A stretch of 64,000 nt of DNA from Toxoplasma gondii ME49 (GCF_000006565.2 NC_031476.1:1946458-2010457); one strand, 5' to 3'; positions 11,791 to 24,100 are shown, counted from the first letter of the stretch. Notes: generated by a model from the sequence alone, not told the origin. Program-made: numbers and translations.

Positions 11791-14700
11791 ATGAAGGAGG
11801 AAAAGAGACGCCCGAAAGCAGAGGGCGGCCGGCAGGCGTGCAGCGCCACCCGGAGCTCCTCCCACTCTCTTCCACCTGTGAAAAAAAGCGAAACGAAACC
11901 TGCCGTCTCCTCCTGTCTCTTCTCCCGCCCCAAGTCCGAGACCCCACTCACGAAGCTCATCAAATCTTGCCCCCAGTCCTCTGTCTCTTCATCTGGCTCT
12001 TCTTCCAAGACGACGGCGTGGACATGTCGGGCAGACAAGCAGGCAGCGTTGGCGCGAGTTCGTGCGGCGCAGCAGCTTGGGAAACCGCGTTCGGGAGCCT
12101 CGGCCTGCAAGAAGGAAGGTGACTTCCATGTCCCACCGGCGGTGAAGAAGCCGCGACGTCGAAAGACACGCAGAAGAAAGGGGAAGGCCTCGCGCAGGCG
12201 CCGGAGGCCGACCGCCGCCCAGCGGGCTGCGGGTCGCGCGACGCTGCTTCGCGAAGTGCGCCTGTCGCCCCTTCTGCGGGAAATCGTCTTCGCCGTATAT
12301 TCGGAGAAAAGGCACGAGGCGGGAGAGCTGCGCATGTCCCGGCCGCAGGTCACGCAGTGCATTTGGCAGTACGCCAAGACGCAGAACCTGCCGCGCGAAG
12401 GCGACGGGAAGACGGTCTGGTGCGACGAGAGGCTGAGGAACCTCTTTGGAGGCAGAGAAAAAGTCGACCTTTTTCGCGAGCTCCAGTCTCTCCTAGTGCC
12501 GCACCTTCTCTTCTACGAAGAAAGCGACTACGCAGACTCAACTCAGGGGCTAGCCGAAGGCGAAGACAGTGGAGACGAAGAAGGAGACAGTGGCGACGAA
12601 GAAGGAGACAGCGGCGACGAAGAAGGAGACAGTAGCGACGGAGAGGAGGAGAGAACGGAGAGGACGAGGAGAGGCGGTGAGAGAAGGGATAGAGGGCGAA
12701 CGGCGGGAGGCAGCGGAGGTTTTTCAGACTCGAGCGAGACCAGCAGCGACAGTTCGAGCGCAGGATCCTCGGGAGACGAAGACAGCGACACAGAGAACAG
12801 CGAAGAGGAGAAGGAAGACAAAGGGCAAAGCGGGACAGGAAAGAAAACCCAGGGGAGAGGAGAGCACGAAGAGAGCGGAGAAAAGGAAGCGAGAGACAGT
12901 GCAAGAAGAGGTGCTGGGACATCAGGGAGAGACGAAGGAAGGGCGGCAGAACAGACAGGAATGGCGAGGAGAAGGAGACTCCTCAGGTGCGACTCTTCTT
13001 CCAGTGACAACGATTCTTCAAATGAATATTCAACAGAACGCAGACAGGAACGCGTACGTCTTTCAGCTTCTTCCTCCTCTCCATCTTCCTCTGCGTCGTC
13101 CTCCTCTGTATCTTCCTCTTCCTCCTCTCCATCTTCCTCTGCGTCTTCCTCCTCTGTATCTTCCTCTTCCTCGTCTCCATCTTCCTCTGCGTCTTTCTCC
13201 TCTTCTTCTTCCTCTTCCTCCTCTGCATCTTCCTTTTCCTGCTCTTTATCTTCCTCTTCTTCTTCGTCCTGTCCTTCGTTCTCGAGTAACAGGTGGGGGG
13301 AAGGAGTAGGTGAGGGCGGGGAAGACGCTGAGGAGAGGAGAAGGCGCATTCGCTTGGCTGTCTCTGCAGCTGTCTCGAGCGCGGGCGAGAGTGACAGCGT
13401 ATGGAGCAGTCGCGTCGGACATCAGACTGGGGTGTCTAGGCAGGTCGCGGTTCCACCGCTGCCGCCGCGCGCGGAAGCAGGCGAGGGCCGGCTGCGGGGC
13501 GAAGGCGGCGGCGCGGAGAACTCGATCTTTGTCGCCGACAACCTGGTACGAGTTGAGCATCCGAGACAACCTGCGAGTGCAGGGGAAGCGGACGCCATGC
13601 AGAGAAACACACGAGACGCAGGAGAGAGAGGAGACAGGCGAGAGAGAGGAGACAGGCGAGAGAGACGAGACAGAAGAGACGACAGGAGAGACAGAGACGG
13701 AGGCTCTACAGATGCTGTTGCAGCCGCGGAAGAGGAGAGACGCGGGAGCGACCGCGGCGCGTCGAGAAGCGACACAGGGCGAGAGAAACGAAGAAGAAGA
13801 GAGGGAGATGGTTTGATTTCTTCCTCGGAGTCGAGCGCCGACGAAAGAAGAAAGAGGACGAGGTCGGGCGGAGATGCGTCGTCAGGTGAAGACAGCAGCT
13901 GCGATTCTCTCAGTCGGCTGTTTCCGGGCCGTGGAAGGAGGCAGAAGTTTTCTGAACTTCCCAGAAAGAGCGAAGAAGACCAGCGAAAGTGTCTGTTTCC
14001 TTCACACTCTGCTTCGCCTCCTCCTCATCCTCTCCCCAGCGCCCCCGGCGGGGCGACCTCGCTCTCCGTCTCGATCCCCAGCGAGGAGTCTGGGGTGTAC
14101 ATACACCTCACGGCGATCACAGCGACGTCCGTGGCGCCCGCGTTCGAGGTGCGACCTTCGCGCCGCGTCGCCGCCGCCTTCTTGGAAGGCCGGCTGAGTT
14201 TTCAGCTCCAGTTTTTTCCGGTTTTTCCCGTGAAGACAAAGGGAGGGGGAGAGGGCGAAGGACAGACGCTTAGCCGAGGCGAATGCGTGAAGAGCGAAGA
14301 AACGTCTTGTGCGACAGAGACAGCCTACAGCGAGCTCGCGAGGAGAGAGGCTGAGGCCGCCGCAAACTCGGGCGCCTTTTCTCCAGCTGGCGGTTCGGTC
14401 TCTTCGGGTGTACGGACAGCCCAGGAGCGCGCGCGGGACGAGAAGGAGGAACCCGAGGACCGCGGCGCGGCGGCGAAGAATCCAGTCAAGTACTTGGTGA
14501 GTATCGCCATCTTTGGGAGCCGTCAGAAGTCTCAGAGCTACGCGTGTGAGACCGCGAAAAGTGGAAGGAGTTCCTCAAACATTTGTCGGTATATCCCAGA
14601 GCAAGAACCGTAGAGATACATCAAGAAAAACGCGAGATTTCGTCTCGCAGAAAATCCTTTGGAGTCCAACCCCTTGACCCAACACGCACACACCAACACG

Positions 14701-15920
14701 TAAGCTCATATATATATATATATATATACATATATACATATATATACATATACATATATACATATACATATATATACATATATATATATATAGATATATA
14801 TCTATATATATTTGCCTATGAGTTTATGCATGTTGCTGCGTATGTGAATATGAAGGTGTGTGTACACGTGAGTGGAGGTTGTCTTTCTCGTTTTTGTGTC
14901 TCAGCCGGTGGACACGACGCTCGACCGCGCTCCAGAGACTGGCCGCCTGCGTCTTCGCGGTGTCTGCCGCGTCGGCGAACTCGACCCGGCATTTGCCTAC
15001 CGGTTTACTCTCCAAGCGCTCAAACAGACACCCACGAAGAGAGACGGACGGGAGTCTGAGGCATCAAATGGAACTTCTTCCTCTTCTTCCTCCTCTTCGT
15101 TTTCGCTGTCTGCGCACGATTTGGCGGACGCGGTGTTGATGCAGAGACTGTCTCCTGCGTTGTGGGGTGTCTCCGAAGTGTCTCTTTTTCTGCAGTCCCT
15201 CTTGGTTCCTGGGCTGGCGGCCGCGGGCGAGGCTTGCGGACTCGACGGCCTGGGAGTGATGGAGTTGCGCGAAGAAGACTTGACGAGTCTCGGAGTTCAC
15301 GTGAGCGAACAGGAAAGGACGAGAGGAGGGGGAAGGGGAAACGGGAGAAAAACGCCTCGGCACCGATGAGGGAATGTTGTTTCCTTTTCCTCTGAGTACT
15401 AAGATGACTCAGCTCCTCAAGCAAAGCATTTTAAATTCAAAAATGCTGAAAGGGTTCCCTGATCGCTCTCTCTCAAGCTCCGACGGCACTTCTTGAGCGG
15501 GGCTATGCAGCCCATAAATATGAACGCACATGCATCTCGAATCTGCACATGTTAGTACTCAAATAATATATGTATATATATATATATATACATATATATG
15601 TATATATATATATATATGTATATATGTATATATATATATATATGTTTATATGTATATGAATATATATGTATCTGTATCCGAATATGAACGCAAAGTCTTT
15701 AGATGGAGAGACGAGCATGTGTGGTGGTACGTCTGGGACTTGCGTGCATGCATTTCTGCATTTCTCCGTTTTCTGTGATTTTCACTCTCCCACCTGGTAG
15801 GCGCCTTTCCTCAGGCGACGCGTTTTGGAGGCGCTGCGCAGGCTGAAGGCAGACGTGGCGAGGGTGGAAGCAAAGGCAGAGGAGGATGAAGAAGAACGAA
15901 GGAGCCCGTGCCCAGGGTGA
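11791..15920 (+). CDS. SWIB/MDM2 domain plus SAM domain protein
   Basis: Three exons, 11791-14496, 14905-15300 and 15801-15920, with all junctions phase 0, give 1073 residues. An in-frame stop at 11761 supports the ATG at 11791. A basic Arg/Lys stretch (about 120-150) precedes a SWIB domain (about 157-242) with CIWQYAKTQNL, WCDERLRNLFGG and LLVPHL. Long acidic and Ser-rich low-complexity tracts follow, then a partly ordered segment (about 760-960) of unknown fold. At about 984-1050 lies a SAM domain with WGVSEVSLFLQSL, DGLGVMEL and LTSLGV; its last helix comes from exon 3. SWIB domains occur in SWI/SNF subunits and chromatin-linked proteins, and SAM domains mediate oligomerisation. A nuclear chromatin role is inference. 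I know of no standard family with this exact order. Confidence 0.8.
12563..12646 (+). repeat. 21-bp coding tandem repeat (acidic)
   Basis: Four near-identical 21-bp units encode repeats of GDEEGDS just after the SWIB domain. The last copies diverge (GDSSDGEEE). Confidence 0.75.
13063..13275 (+). repeat. Poly-Ser (TCC/TCT) coding tract
   Basis: A long pyrimidine-only run encodes Ser with occasional Pro, Ala, Val and Phe. It contains imperfect repeats of about 48 bases. Such strand-asymmetric tracts are likely to vary in length between strains. Confidence 0.7.
14094..14107. repeat. GTGTA-NN-TACAC dispersed element, in a coding exon
   Basis: GGTGTA-CA-TACACC, a perfect 6-bp-arm quasi-palindrome. 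It lies in exon 1 of the SWIB-SAM gene with GTG as codon position 1 (reads V-Y-I-H). Confidence 0.75.
14706..14812. repeat. TA/TATACA microsatellite in intron 1 of the SWIB-SAM gene
   Basis: About 105 bases of alternating TATA and TATACA units between the donor at 14497 and the acceptor at 14904. Confidence 0.9.
15565..15670. repeat. TA/TATGTA microsatellite in intron 2 of the SWIB-SAM gene
   Basis: A second TA-rich array, within the 500-bp intron 15301-15800. Both introns of this gene carry such an array. Confidence 0.9.
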
Positions 15921-16177
15921 AGACGAAAGCGGCGCGGGAGAGGCGAGGAGAACGCGAAGCGCACCGCATCAGAGTGCAGCCTCCGAGGCGCAAAAGGCGT
16001 TGTTTGCCTCAAAAGAACTTTCAGTCTGCTTCGCTGGAGTCGAAGAATATCCGACATCCCCAAAGCCTAAATCCTTGTACCAATAAATGTCGCGATATAG
16101 GCCTACCTGTGCATTTGCATGGATATAGCTGCGCGCCTTTGGATTTTCCGTACATGGATATGCGTATTCATGACTAC

Positions 16178-16219
<42 letters not shown>

Positions 16220-18079
16220 TTATTGATATGGACGCACATAGAGATGTCAAGTTAGGCGTGCATTTACATACAGGGGTGTGTTCGAACAGTACTACGTGGC
16301 AGATTTGTCATGTTGAAGACAGAGATTCTCTCGACTCTAGTTTTCGGTCTTTCTCGCGCTTGACTTCGGATGTATGTACACCCTGTGGACGTGTCCTTTC
16401 ACTCCTGTGCGCAGAAAGGACCGGCTGTTCGTCGCAAATCTTTGTCTCTTTTCTCGTCGCTCTTCTCTTCTCATGAGACACTCTCTCAGCTTTCACCAGT
16501 GCAAACAGAAAAGACAACGCAGACGAAAAACTCTGTCTCACCGTGCATTCAAGTTCTGGGGCTACTTCAGAAGACAACGCATGCGTTTCTCTCGCTAGAC
16601 ACAAATACGGAAATATATATATATATATATATATATGCATTTAGTTATTGATATACTTTTATGCGTACAGATGAATATATATATATATATATATTCGTTT
16701 CTATTTATCTTGATCTCTGTTCAGGCCCGACGGATGACTAGAAATAGGTCTCTGAATCTCTTTTTCGCATTTTCATTTTTTTCGTTATCGCTTTTCGAAA
16801 GAGTGGGGTTTTGCTGAGTGTCTTGAGGCTTCCGTCAACTGGGAGCAGGAAACAACGAAGATTCTGTCTCGTTGGCGCCTGAAGAATGGCTTTCAAGAAC
16901 ACTCCGTGACTTCACTGCGCGTGCTTTCGACCCGTCGAAGCCTGCAGTTTCGCGTAGTCTGAAGAGTCGAGGAAGATCGCTCGAACTGGATTTGAAGGCG
17001 AGATAGGTGGAAAACGAATAAAGCACCCAGAAGGCAAGATCAAGCGAAGCAACTCGTTTGCTAAGTTCAGAAAACAACGGAGGCTAGGCCTCAAGTAAGC
17101 AGAGCCTGCGGAGAGATGGCGAGTACCGTACACACAGTTTTCTGACAACTGTGCTCTGCCACGACCGGTCACGTTCCTCAATAAAACCATCTGTGGTCGA
17201 AGACCCTGTTTCAGCTCCTCGGTTTTCTCTCCTGGACAAGGTTCCTTCCCGGAGGACTGTCTGGACATCTCAAAGCTCTGACAGGGAACGAGCAGCCTCT
17301 CCTAACGCCCTGGTCGACGCGCCAGGCGCCGCTCTAAAACAAATTTCCACCCTCCAGTCTTTACCTGAAACAAAAACCTAAATGATATAGCTGTGCACGG
17401 ATACTCTCAGTTCTTCTGGGCGCGTAAATTTACATATGCCTTTGTATATGTAATTACATCTACTTGGTGCAGAAGCGAGATCTGGTGTGAGAGAGAGTGA
17501 GAGGATAGATTCGAGATGCTCGAAGGGATTCGTCAACCACAAAGGGTAAGACACCTCTGCGGTTGTCCGGCGTTCGTGGCGAGTCTGTTCAGGCCGTTTC
17601 CTCTACGGTTTCTCCGAGTTTCGTCCTTTCTCTAACTCAGTTTCTTTCGGGTCTCTCTTGTGCGCGGCCTCTGCTACGACGCTTGGGCTGTGAACGCCTG
17701 TGCAGGGGAGTCTCCAGAACAGAACGGAGAGCAGAAGAGAAGGTATAGAGGCCGGCAGAGAGGGAAAAGAAGAACAAGAGCATACAGAGAGGAGGACACC
17801 CCGGAGAAAGGAGATGGAAAGCTGACGAAGAGCAGCCGAGTTCAGAGAAGACAGAAACTTCAACGCGGGTTCGAGTCCGACAGATCGACACAGGAGCTGA
17901 GGAGCGCGCCTCTCACTTCCCTTTTCACGGAGACAGGAACTGACAATTCGCTCCGTCCCTCGCGCTTGCAGCCGCCACCAACACCCCAAAAGACGACCGA
18001 CGAACTCCACAGTCCTGCACACCCCACCAAGGAAGTGCGGCGCATGCAGTTGTCTCAGAAGACTTGGCGACTTTCGGAT
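15921..18079. other. Convergent 3' region between the SWIB-SAM and eL30 genes
   Basis: No protein-coding pattern was found. It holds (TA)n tracts at 16179-16213, 16613-16637 and 16674-16693, a near match to the dispersed element at 16368-16382, and presumably both 3' UTRs. Confidence 0.5.
16179..16213. repeat. (TA)n microsatellite
   Basis: An almost pure run of TA dinucleotides in the intergenic region. Confidence 0.9.
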
Positions 18080-19905
18080 TTACTCCACCGAGCGGATGAT
18101 GTCCGAGTCGCCCGGGTCAGTCACAGCCAAGCAGCTCACGCGGAAGAGCTTCCCGCACGCAGTGCCGAGCTCGTTGTTGTCTGAGAAAATGAAGAAAACG
18201 AAACTGTTCCGAACAGGCGTCTGCGGTCCCGTGGAAAGTCACGAAGACTTGCATGCATGCATCAACATGCACTTTGTGGTTCCTATAATCCGCAAAGACC
18301 CGTTTCTGAAAAAACCGACCCTCCTCGTCATCCTGTCTTTTACACAAACGTACACATATATATATATATATACATACATACATAGATCCATAAGCATATG
18401 TATGTGTGACTAGTACAGACTGGACGAATACACTAGACACCTATGTATACATGTATACATATACATGCATATATATATCATGCATATCGATACGTACGTA
18501 GGCAGAAGAGGTGCTCTTGAGAGGATGTTCTCTTTTTTTGAGGAAACTGAATGAGACGGAAAGAGAGAACGAGAGAGGCAGAAGCTCCACAAAAGAGAAA
18601 CGTCGAGAAGAACATAGGAACCATGACTGAACACCAACGAGAAGGTCGATTCGAGGTTGCCTCTACTGCTTGCAGTGTACATGTCTGTCTCACCTCCGTG
18701 GTAGTGGTGGACGCCGCACTTGGAGAGCATGGCGTAGTACTCGATCTCGGACTTGCGGAGAGCAGGGCAATTGTTGCTGATGATGATGAGCTTCGCTGCG
18801 AAAAACAAACAGAAGCGCGGCAAGCGTTATGAAGTCTCGCCAAAAAGAGAGAACTGCATGCAGCCTCGCCTTTCCCGCAGAGTGTGCCGCTCCGGCGACG
18901 GAAACAAAGAGGAAGAAAAGAAAAGGTGCGACCCGCTCGGAGGGGGTGGTGTCTCCTCTCGCTCGTTTGACCTCTTTCTTCCCTCGCATTTCTTCTTTTC
19001 TTTCCGGCATGTCTCGTCTCCTTCACCCTATTCTTTCGTCTCTCTCGAAGACACAAACCTAATAGCTTCTCCGGTGCATGCCTCCACAGCGAGAGAAAGC
19101 AACCTAACTGGGCATTGCCGCGTCTCGAGAAACAGCGGTAGACAGGATCTCCGAGAGAAGGATCCCCTTCGTCCCTTCCCTCGCCCTCTGCACATGCTCC
19201 AGAGAGAGTCTCCCATCTCCGAAGACCGCTCTCTCTTCCTCGACCCGCTCTGACTAGGAGGGAACAGCAGCACGGAGAAGAAGAACTCAACAGAAAAGAA
19301 GGAAAAGAGAACACAAGAACTGAGGAGAGAATGGGAGAGTCTCTCTTCCGGAGTGTGTGCTCCGCAGGTCAACAGCGGACGCAGATAAAAAGTCCTGGGG
19401 TCTCCAGAGGGAAGAGTTCTCGCGAATAAGCAAAGCAGGAAGCTGGGAAAGCGAAAAGGGAGCGAGAGCCTTCTTTTCGGGGATAGCGCTGCTTCTCTCG
19501 TTGGCGCTCCGCGCTTGGGAGCGCCCCGTCAGCGGGGCCGAAGAAAAGACTGGCCAGATGGGGGAAACAAGTGAACTCCACAGAGAGAAAAAGACGACAT
19601 TCTCTAAAATTCCTCCCTTTCAAACGAAATTTCCCTCTCGGCGCCCGCCTCCGGTCTCGACTCGGGTTCCTCCCCCACACAGGGCGCGGTGAGAGTACAG
19701 GATCTTGATGTTTCTCAATTTTCTGGAGTTCTCTGTTCTTCGCCGACATCAGAGTTCTCCGCTCTGCTCTCTCGCTCTCACCTTTGCCAGTGCGGAGAGC
19801 GTGGATGGCCGTCTTGCACCCGAGGTTGACTTTGCCGCTCTTCATGACCAGCTGGAGGCGGGAGTTGATCCCCTCACTGCCGGACTTCTTCGCTTTCTTT
19901 GCCAT
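18080..19905 (-). CDS. RPL30: 60S ribosomal protein L30 (eL30)
   Basis: Three exons on minus: 19905-19782, 18795-18694 and 18180-18080. Phases 1 and 1 match, giving 108 residues, the usual eL30 length. The start MAKKAKKSG is followed by [13 protein letters not shown]. Exon 2 carries [17 protein letters not shown] and GVHHYHG, and exon 3 carries [11 protein letters not shown] and [11 protein letters not shown]. These are the conserved landmarks of the small L30e/L7Ae RNA-binding fold. It is a structural component of the large cytosolic ribosomal subunit. In yeast L30 regulates its own splicing; nothing here tests that. Intron 1 is 986 bases, long for so small a gene. The promoter carries the TRP-1 and TRP-2 motifs described separately. 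Confidence 0.97.
18430..18485. repeat. ATACAT microsatellite in intron 2 of the eL30 gene
   Basis: Imperfect ATACAT/ATGTAT units. A related TA run is at 18354-18380. Both fall between the donor at 18693 and the acceptor at 18181. Confidence 0.8.
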
Positions 19906-20054
19906 TTTGAGGAAAACGAAAACAGGAAAACGCGCGAAACTGACGGGCCTCGAGTCCCCTGTCCAACGCCTCGCGAGAAACCGGAAAGAAAGTGAACAAG
20001 AGAGCCTGCGGGCAGCAAACCGGGGGAAGGCGACTTCGAATCCGTTGAGAACAG

Positions 20055-20068
20055 GGTGTACATACACC
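20055..20068. repeat. GTGTA-NN-TACAC dispersed element, upstream of eL30
   Basis: GGTGTA-CA-TACACC, 150 bp upstream of the eL30 start codon. It has the same 14 bases as the coding copy at 14094. Confidence 0.75.
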
Positions 20069-20244
20069 GCGCGCGATTCTGTGTCTCCCGCTCTTCCCCT
20101 CTCTCCGAAAAACGCTCATGCGGGGCACACTCTTCGTTCTAAAAGCCGATAGGGAAAAAGAGTAATAATTGAGAGCCGCCCGCCGCGGTCCTGTGTCGGC
20201 TAATAAAACGCTGGCCGCGCCCGCCTCGAAGCTAAAATTGGGGG

Positions 20245-20260
20245 CCCTAATATAAGCCGA
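20245..20260 (-). promoter_or_regulatory. TRP-1 ribosomal-protein promoter motif
   Basis: The minus strand reads TCGGCTTATATTAGGG, which matches the TRP-1 motif I recall being described for Toxoplasma ribosomal-protein promoters. It lies about 340 bp upstream of the eL30 ATG and in the same orientation. Confidence 0.8.
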
Positions 20261-20272
20261 CAAGCCCAGAAC

Positions 20273-20280
20273 TGCATGCA
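20273..20280. promoter_or_regulatory. TRP-2 (TGCATGCA) motif
   Basis: A palindromic TGCATGCA 12 bp from the TRP-1 motif. The pair matches the reported ribosomal-protein promoter arrangement. Confidence 0.7.
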
Positions 20281-20484
20281 CGGGCACACGGCACAGTGAG
20301 AGCGATCTCGAGACACACCAGTCAGCTGGCCTCCACGGCGCGTGCGCACGGAAGAAGAGTCTCGAGAAGGAGACTTGCGAAGAGACGGAAAAAAAGGATA
20401 CGTCCATCGCAGCATTGGAACGCAGCTTCATATAGGTCTTTGCGTATGAAACACTGAAGCTGGAGTTTTCGCGCAGAGAGACCT

Positions 20485-20500
20485 GCGTGTAGATACACCT
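20485..20500. repeat. GTGTA-NN-TACAC dispersed element, GA centre
   Basis: GTGTA-GA-TACAC at 20487-20498, a second exact copy in the eL30/SNAPC3 spacer. Confidence 0.6.
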
Positions 20501-21169
20501 CAGGATCTCGGTGTCTCGGCGAGTCGCAAGGTTGCAAGTGTTTTGCCACGACGCTGCATTATGGTTTTTAGTTGGACGAGGGAACATCACACGTGAGATG
20601 TGTCTTGTCTTTCTTTTTTTCTTTGTGGCTTTTCTCGTGAAGGAAAAGCGACGCTCCAGAGAGGCGAGGAACCTCGATCTGGCAAGCCCCTTGCTATTCG
20701 ACCCAGTTTACGTCTACTGTTCGAAACTTTACGGGAACATACACGACCGTCCCCCGCCGCTTTCTTCAAACGAATAAGGCGTCTCACACAGTTTCCAGAT
20801 CATCCGGGAGGAGACACGTTTTCGAAACGAGCACGAAGAGCAAAGCGGCGAACATGCAAGAAGGGAAAACGGAGTAACGCGCGAAGCAACGCCTCCTCTG
20901 GCCTCTCAGGCGTGGACCTCAGGCGTTCTCATACACCCGGTCCGGACCGGAAAAGCGTCGCGCGAGGCTACTCGTGTGCCTGACCTGTGAGGCTCTTTTT
21001 TTCGCGGGAGTTTCTTTAGGGCGTCTTCGAGAGAGAGCCTCGCCCTTCGCCATTGAAACGCGAGGCCGCGGGCGCGGTACACAAGATGACAGAGACAGGA
21101 AAATGAGATGCACAAGTCGCTGACCAAGGCCCTCTGCTTCGTTTTGGGCGCCTCAAAGCGCAAACCACC

Positions 21170-24100
21170 ATGGATTTCGACCACGCGAGTCTGCGGTCCA
21201 GCGCTACAGACATAGACTCTGAATCTTCTCCCGTGTCTGCTTCAAACGCGCTCCTTCCTCCCGGTTCTCTATCAACTTCTTGCTTTCCTGCCTCTTCTCT
21301 CGAAGCCTCCTCGCTGTACACCAACTGTCCGCCGTCTACCTTCGACTCCCTGCTCCCGTGGAAGTCGCCTTCCTCCCCTACGTCGCAGTCATCTCCGTCT
21401 CTTCCTCCCGCGTCTCCTCCGCTTCCCCCGTCCTCCTCTCCTTTCTTGCCTGTCTCCACCTTTCCTGCTTCTGTGCTGTCCACTTCTACCTCCCCGCCCC
21501 CGCTTTCTTCTCCTGCCCCCTCTCTTCCTGTGTCTTGTGTCTCCCTCCCTTCTGCCGAGGTGGGTTCTGCAAATTCCTCTACTTCCTCTTCTGCAGTGTC
21601 TGCGGGTCTCCAGGCTGGTGCGTCCGGCTCTCAGCCTTCGCTTCTGTGCGATCCTTCGCTTCCCGTTGGCCCTCCGCCACCGCCCTCTTTCCTCTTTGAT
21701 CTGCAGTCCTTCTCTCCCTCGGCGCGCTTCTTTGCGAGACTTCAACACGGAGGAGTGTCTGCAGCAGAGAGAGATGGAGCCGACTCGCCTTCTCTCTCTT
21801 GTTTGCCCTCACGCTCCAAACTGGCTCCTTCACCTGGCGGCGCAGCCGACGAACAAGAGGGTGACTTCCCGAGCCTCAGTGGCCAAGAGAGACATGCGCT
21901 ACTGACCGGCGGAGGCACCGTGGAAGAAGAAGGTGACCCTCTTCTCTCTTCCTTCGAAGAGCTCGAGGAAGGCGTCCTTTTCCCCCTCCCGTTTTGTCCG
22001 CCTCCCGAGTTCCTCTGGCGCACCTCGAGCGACACAGAAGACTTCTGGGGAGAAGGCGACCTGGAAGAAGACAGATTCCCCAGTCTCTTTCGCGGCGACC
22101 CTCAGGTGTACAGACAGCTCCTCCACCGGCACTTCGAACCGCGACCGGTACGTCAAAGTCTCTTTAATCTCCATCTGTACGGAATGTAACGCACATCTCG
22201 GCAAAGCACTTGCTTTTCTGGATCGCGCCGGTTCGTGAGAAAACGGCTCGGAGCCGCCGATACAGAGTGGTGCAAAGAAGTTACCGTCGCCTGAGTATGA
22301 AAGAAAGCGACCGACGGCGAAGGAGGTGTGTGAAAACACGCGAAGCGGAAAAGCATGGAGGGACCTCGTTTTCGAGTGGAAGAGAGAGGAGACAGTGCAT
22401 GCGTCGAGCGCGCTCAGGACCGGGAGGGGAAGGGCCAGTTATTGTTTCAGGGAAGCTGTTGAATGCGGCCGTATCAAACAGAGGGGTGGAGAGTCACACG
22501 GGTGGAGAGAGAGAGGAAGCAGTCAAGAGTGTTGTTTCTCAGAGCAGAAGAAAGGTCACCTGACAAGTTGAAGGCGTAGTTTCTCCTTGTCAAGCTGTTC
22601 CGTGACATTTCTCATCTGTCTTCCGTTTCTTTTCATCTGTCTGCATCGTCTTCGCGTTCTCTATGTGCCTCTCTCCCAATTTGCGTATTCTCTCGCTCGC
22701 TTTGTGCTGGAGCGTTCCTCATCCCTCCGTTCTTCGTTTCCTTTCTTTTCGCTCCGGTTCCAGGCCAGTCAGCGGTCGTCGCGAGCGAAGGGCGCGGGGT
22801 CTCGCAGCGCTGACGAGCTTCTGGTTCCCGTGGAGCTGCAGGACGAGTACCTCGCCTTCTCGCCTGAGCCGTTTGCGTCGACCTGTCTCTCTCCGGCGGT
22901 GTTTCGAGAGCGGGCAGACCGCATCTCTGAGGCCATTGAAGCGCTTGTTGTCCCGCCGCCTCCGCAGCCGCTTCCGCTGAGATTCAGAAAGTTCATTTCC
23001 CTCGCCGAGAAGCTCCAGAAGAAACAGACAAGCGCCCCGACAGAGGTGCAGGAAGCGAGGAGCGAACCAACAAACGAGGGAAGAGAGAGACGAGATGCAG
23101 CGGTGGGTGCAACTAGACACCCCAGCCGGTCTCCTGACTCCACATTGACTCACTCGTCGTCGGCGTCTCCTACGTCTTCCTCTCCCTCTCCCTCTCCTTC
23201 TTCTGTCTCTTCCTCTTCTCCGTCTGCTTTCTCTTCGTCTTCTGTCTCTCGCTCGTCCGACCTTTCTTGTCTTGTCAGTTACTTTGCGTTTTTTTTCGCC
23301 GCTGGAGTTCGGGTGCCGTCTGTCGAGGAGGCGGTGGGGTGGAGCGTGGCGCGGGAGCTGCGTGCATGGCCTGAGACACTCGAGGTGTCTGTACGCCGGA
23401 GCTTGGCCGAGGCGCTGAGGCACAGCCGCGCGCGCCGCTTCAACCGCTTCGCCTGTCGCGTTGCCTGGCCGCCGCTCCTCCCTCAGCTCTGTCCGTACAG
23501 CGAAGGGAATCTCTGGGTGGCTTTCCGCGAGGCAGTCGCCCTAGCTTCGTTCAGGAACGTGCAGGATCTTTTTCGCTCGCGATTCAGCCGGCAAATCGAC
23601 CTCCACAACTTCGCTCTCAACCAGCATACTCTTCAGCAACGCGCGCACCAGCAGAGGGCAAGGCGTCGGGCGGAGCGCGGGTGCACAAGGGCAGGCGAAC
23701 GCACAGCGACGCCTGCAGAGGAAGGCCCCGATTACAGTCTCGATACAGGGAACAGACCTAGAGACCACAGTCCAGTTCACTCTCCACGAAGAGATTCCAG
23801 TACTTCTGTGCCGGGGTCCTCTTCTTCATCCGCGGTGTCTTCGGTTACATCTTCTTTCTCCTCAGTCTCAGGTGTTTTATCTCCTCTCCCAGGCTCTTCT
23901 TCCTCTTCTTCGGTCTCTTTTTCGTCGTCTTCCTCCTCATGTTCCGCGTCGGCGCCTTCCAGACTGGACGAGAGGGTGGACGCGAGGGAAACGGTGATTT
24001 CGGTGTCTTTTTACCACGCGACGCGGGGCACCAAGTTGGCCTCTTTCGACTTGCTCGCGTCGCAGACGCTGCTGGACCTGCGGCGCGCGCTTCTCGGCTG

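Larger units (their letters stand above)
19906..21169. promoter_or_regulatory. Divergent promoter region, eL30 (minus) and SNAPC3 homologue (plus)
   Basis: This 1.26-kb spacer between two start codons holds the TRP-1 and TRP-2 motifs on the eL30 side and two exact GTGTA-NN-TACAC elements at 20056 and 20487. The start codon of the plus-strand gene sits in a strong ACCACCATGG context. Confidence 0.6.

Noticed and set aside
12983..13349. Long minus-strand frames through the Ser/Glu-rich SWIB-SAM exon
   Set aside because: They are complements of poly-Ser and poly-Glu tracts and read only as Glu/Arg or Ser/Leu low complexity.
14706..14812. Peptides rich in Tyr and Ile from TA arrays here and at 15565, 16179, 62338
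   Set aside because: They are translations of microsatellites.
17860..17890. tRNA-like GGTTCGAGTCC
   Set aside because: No cloverleaf can be built around it.
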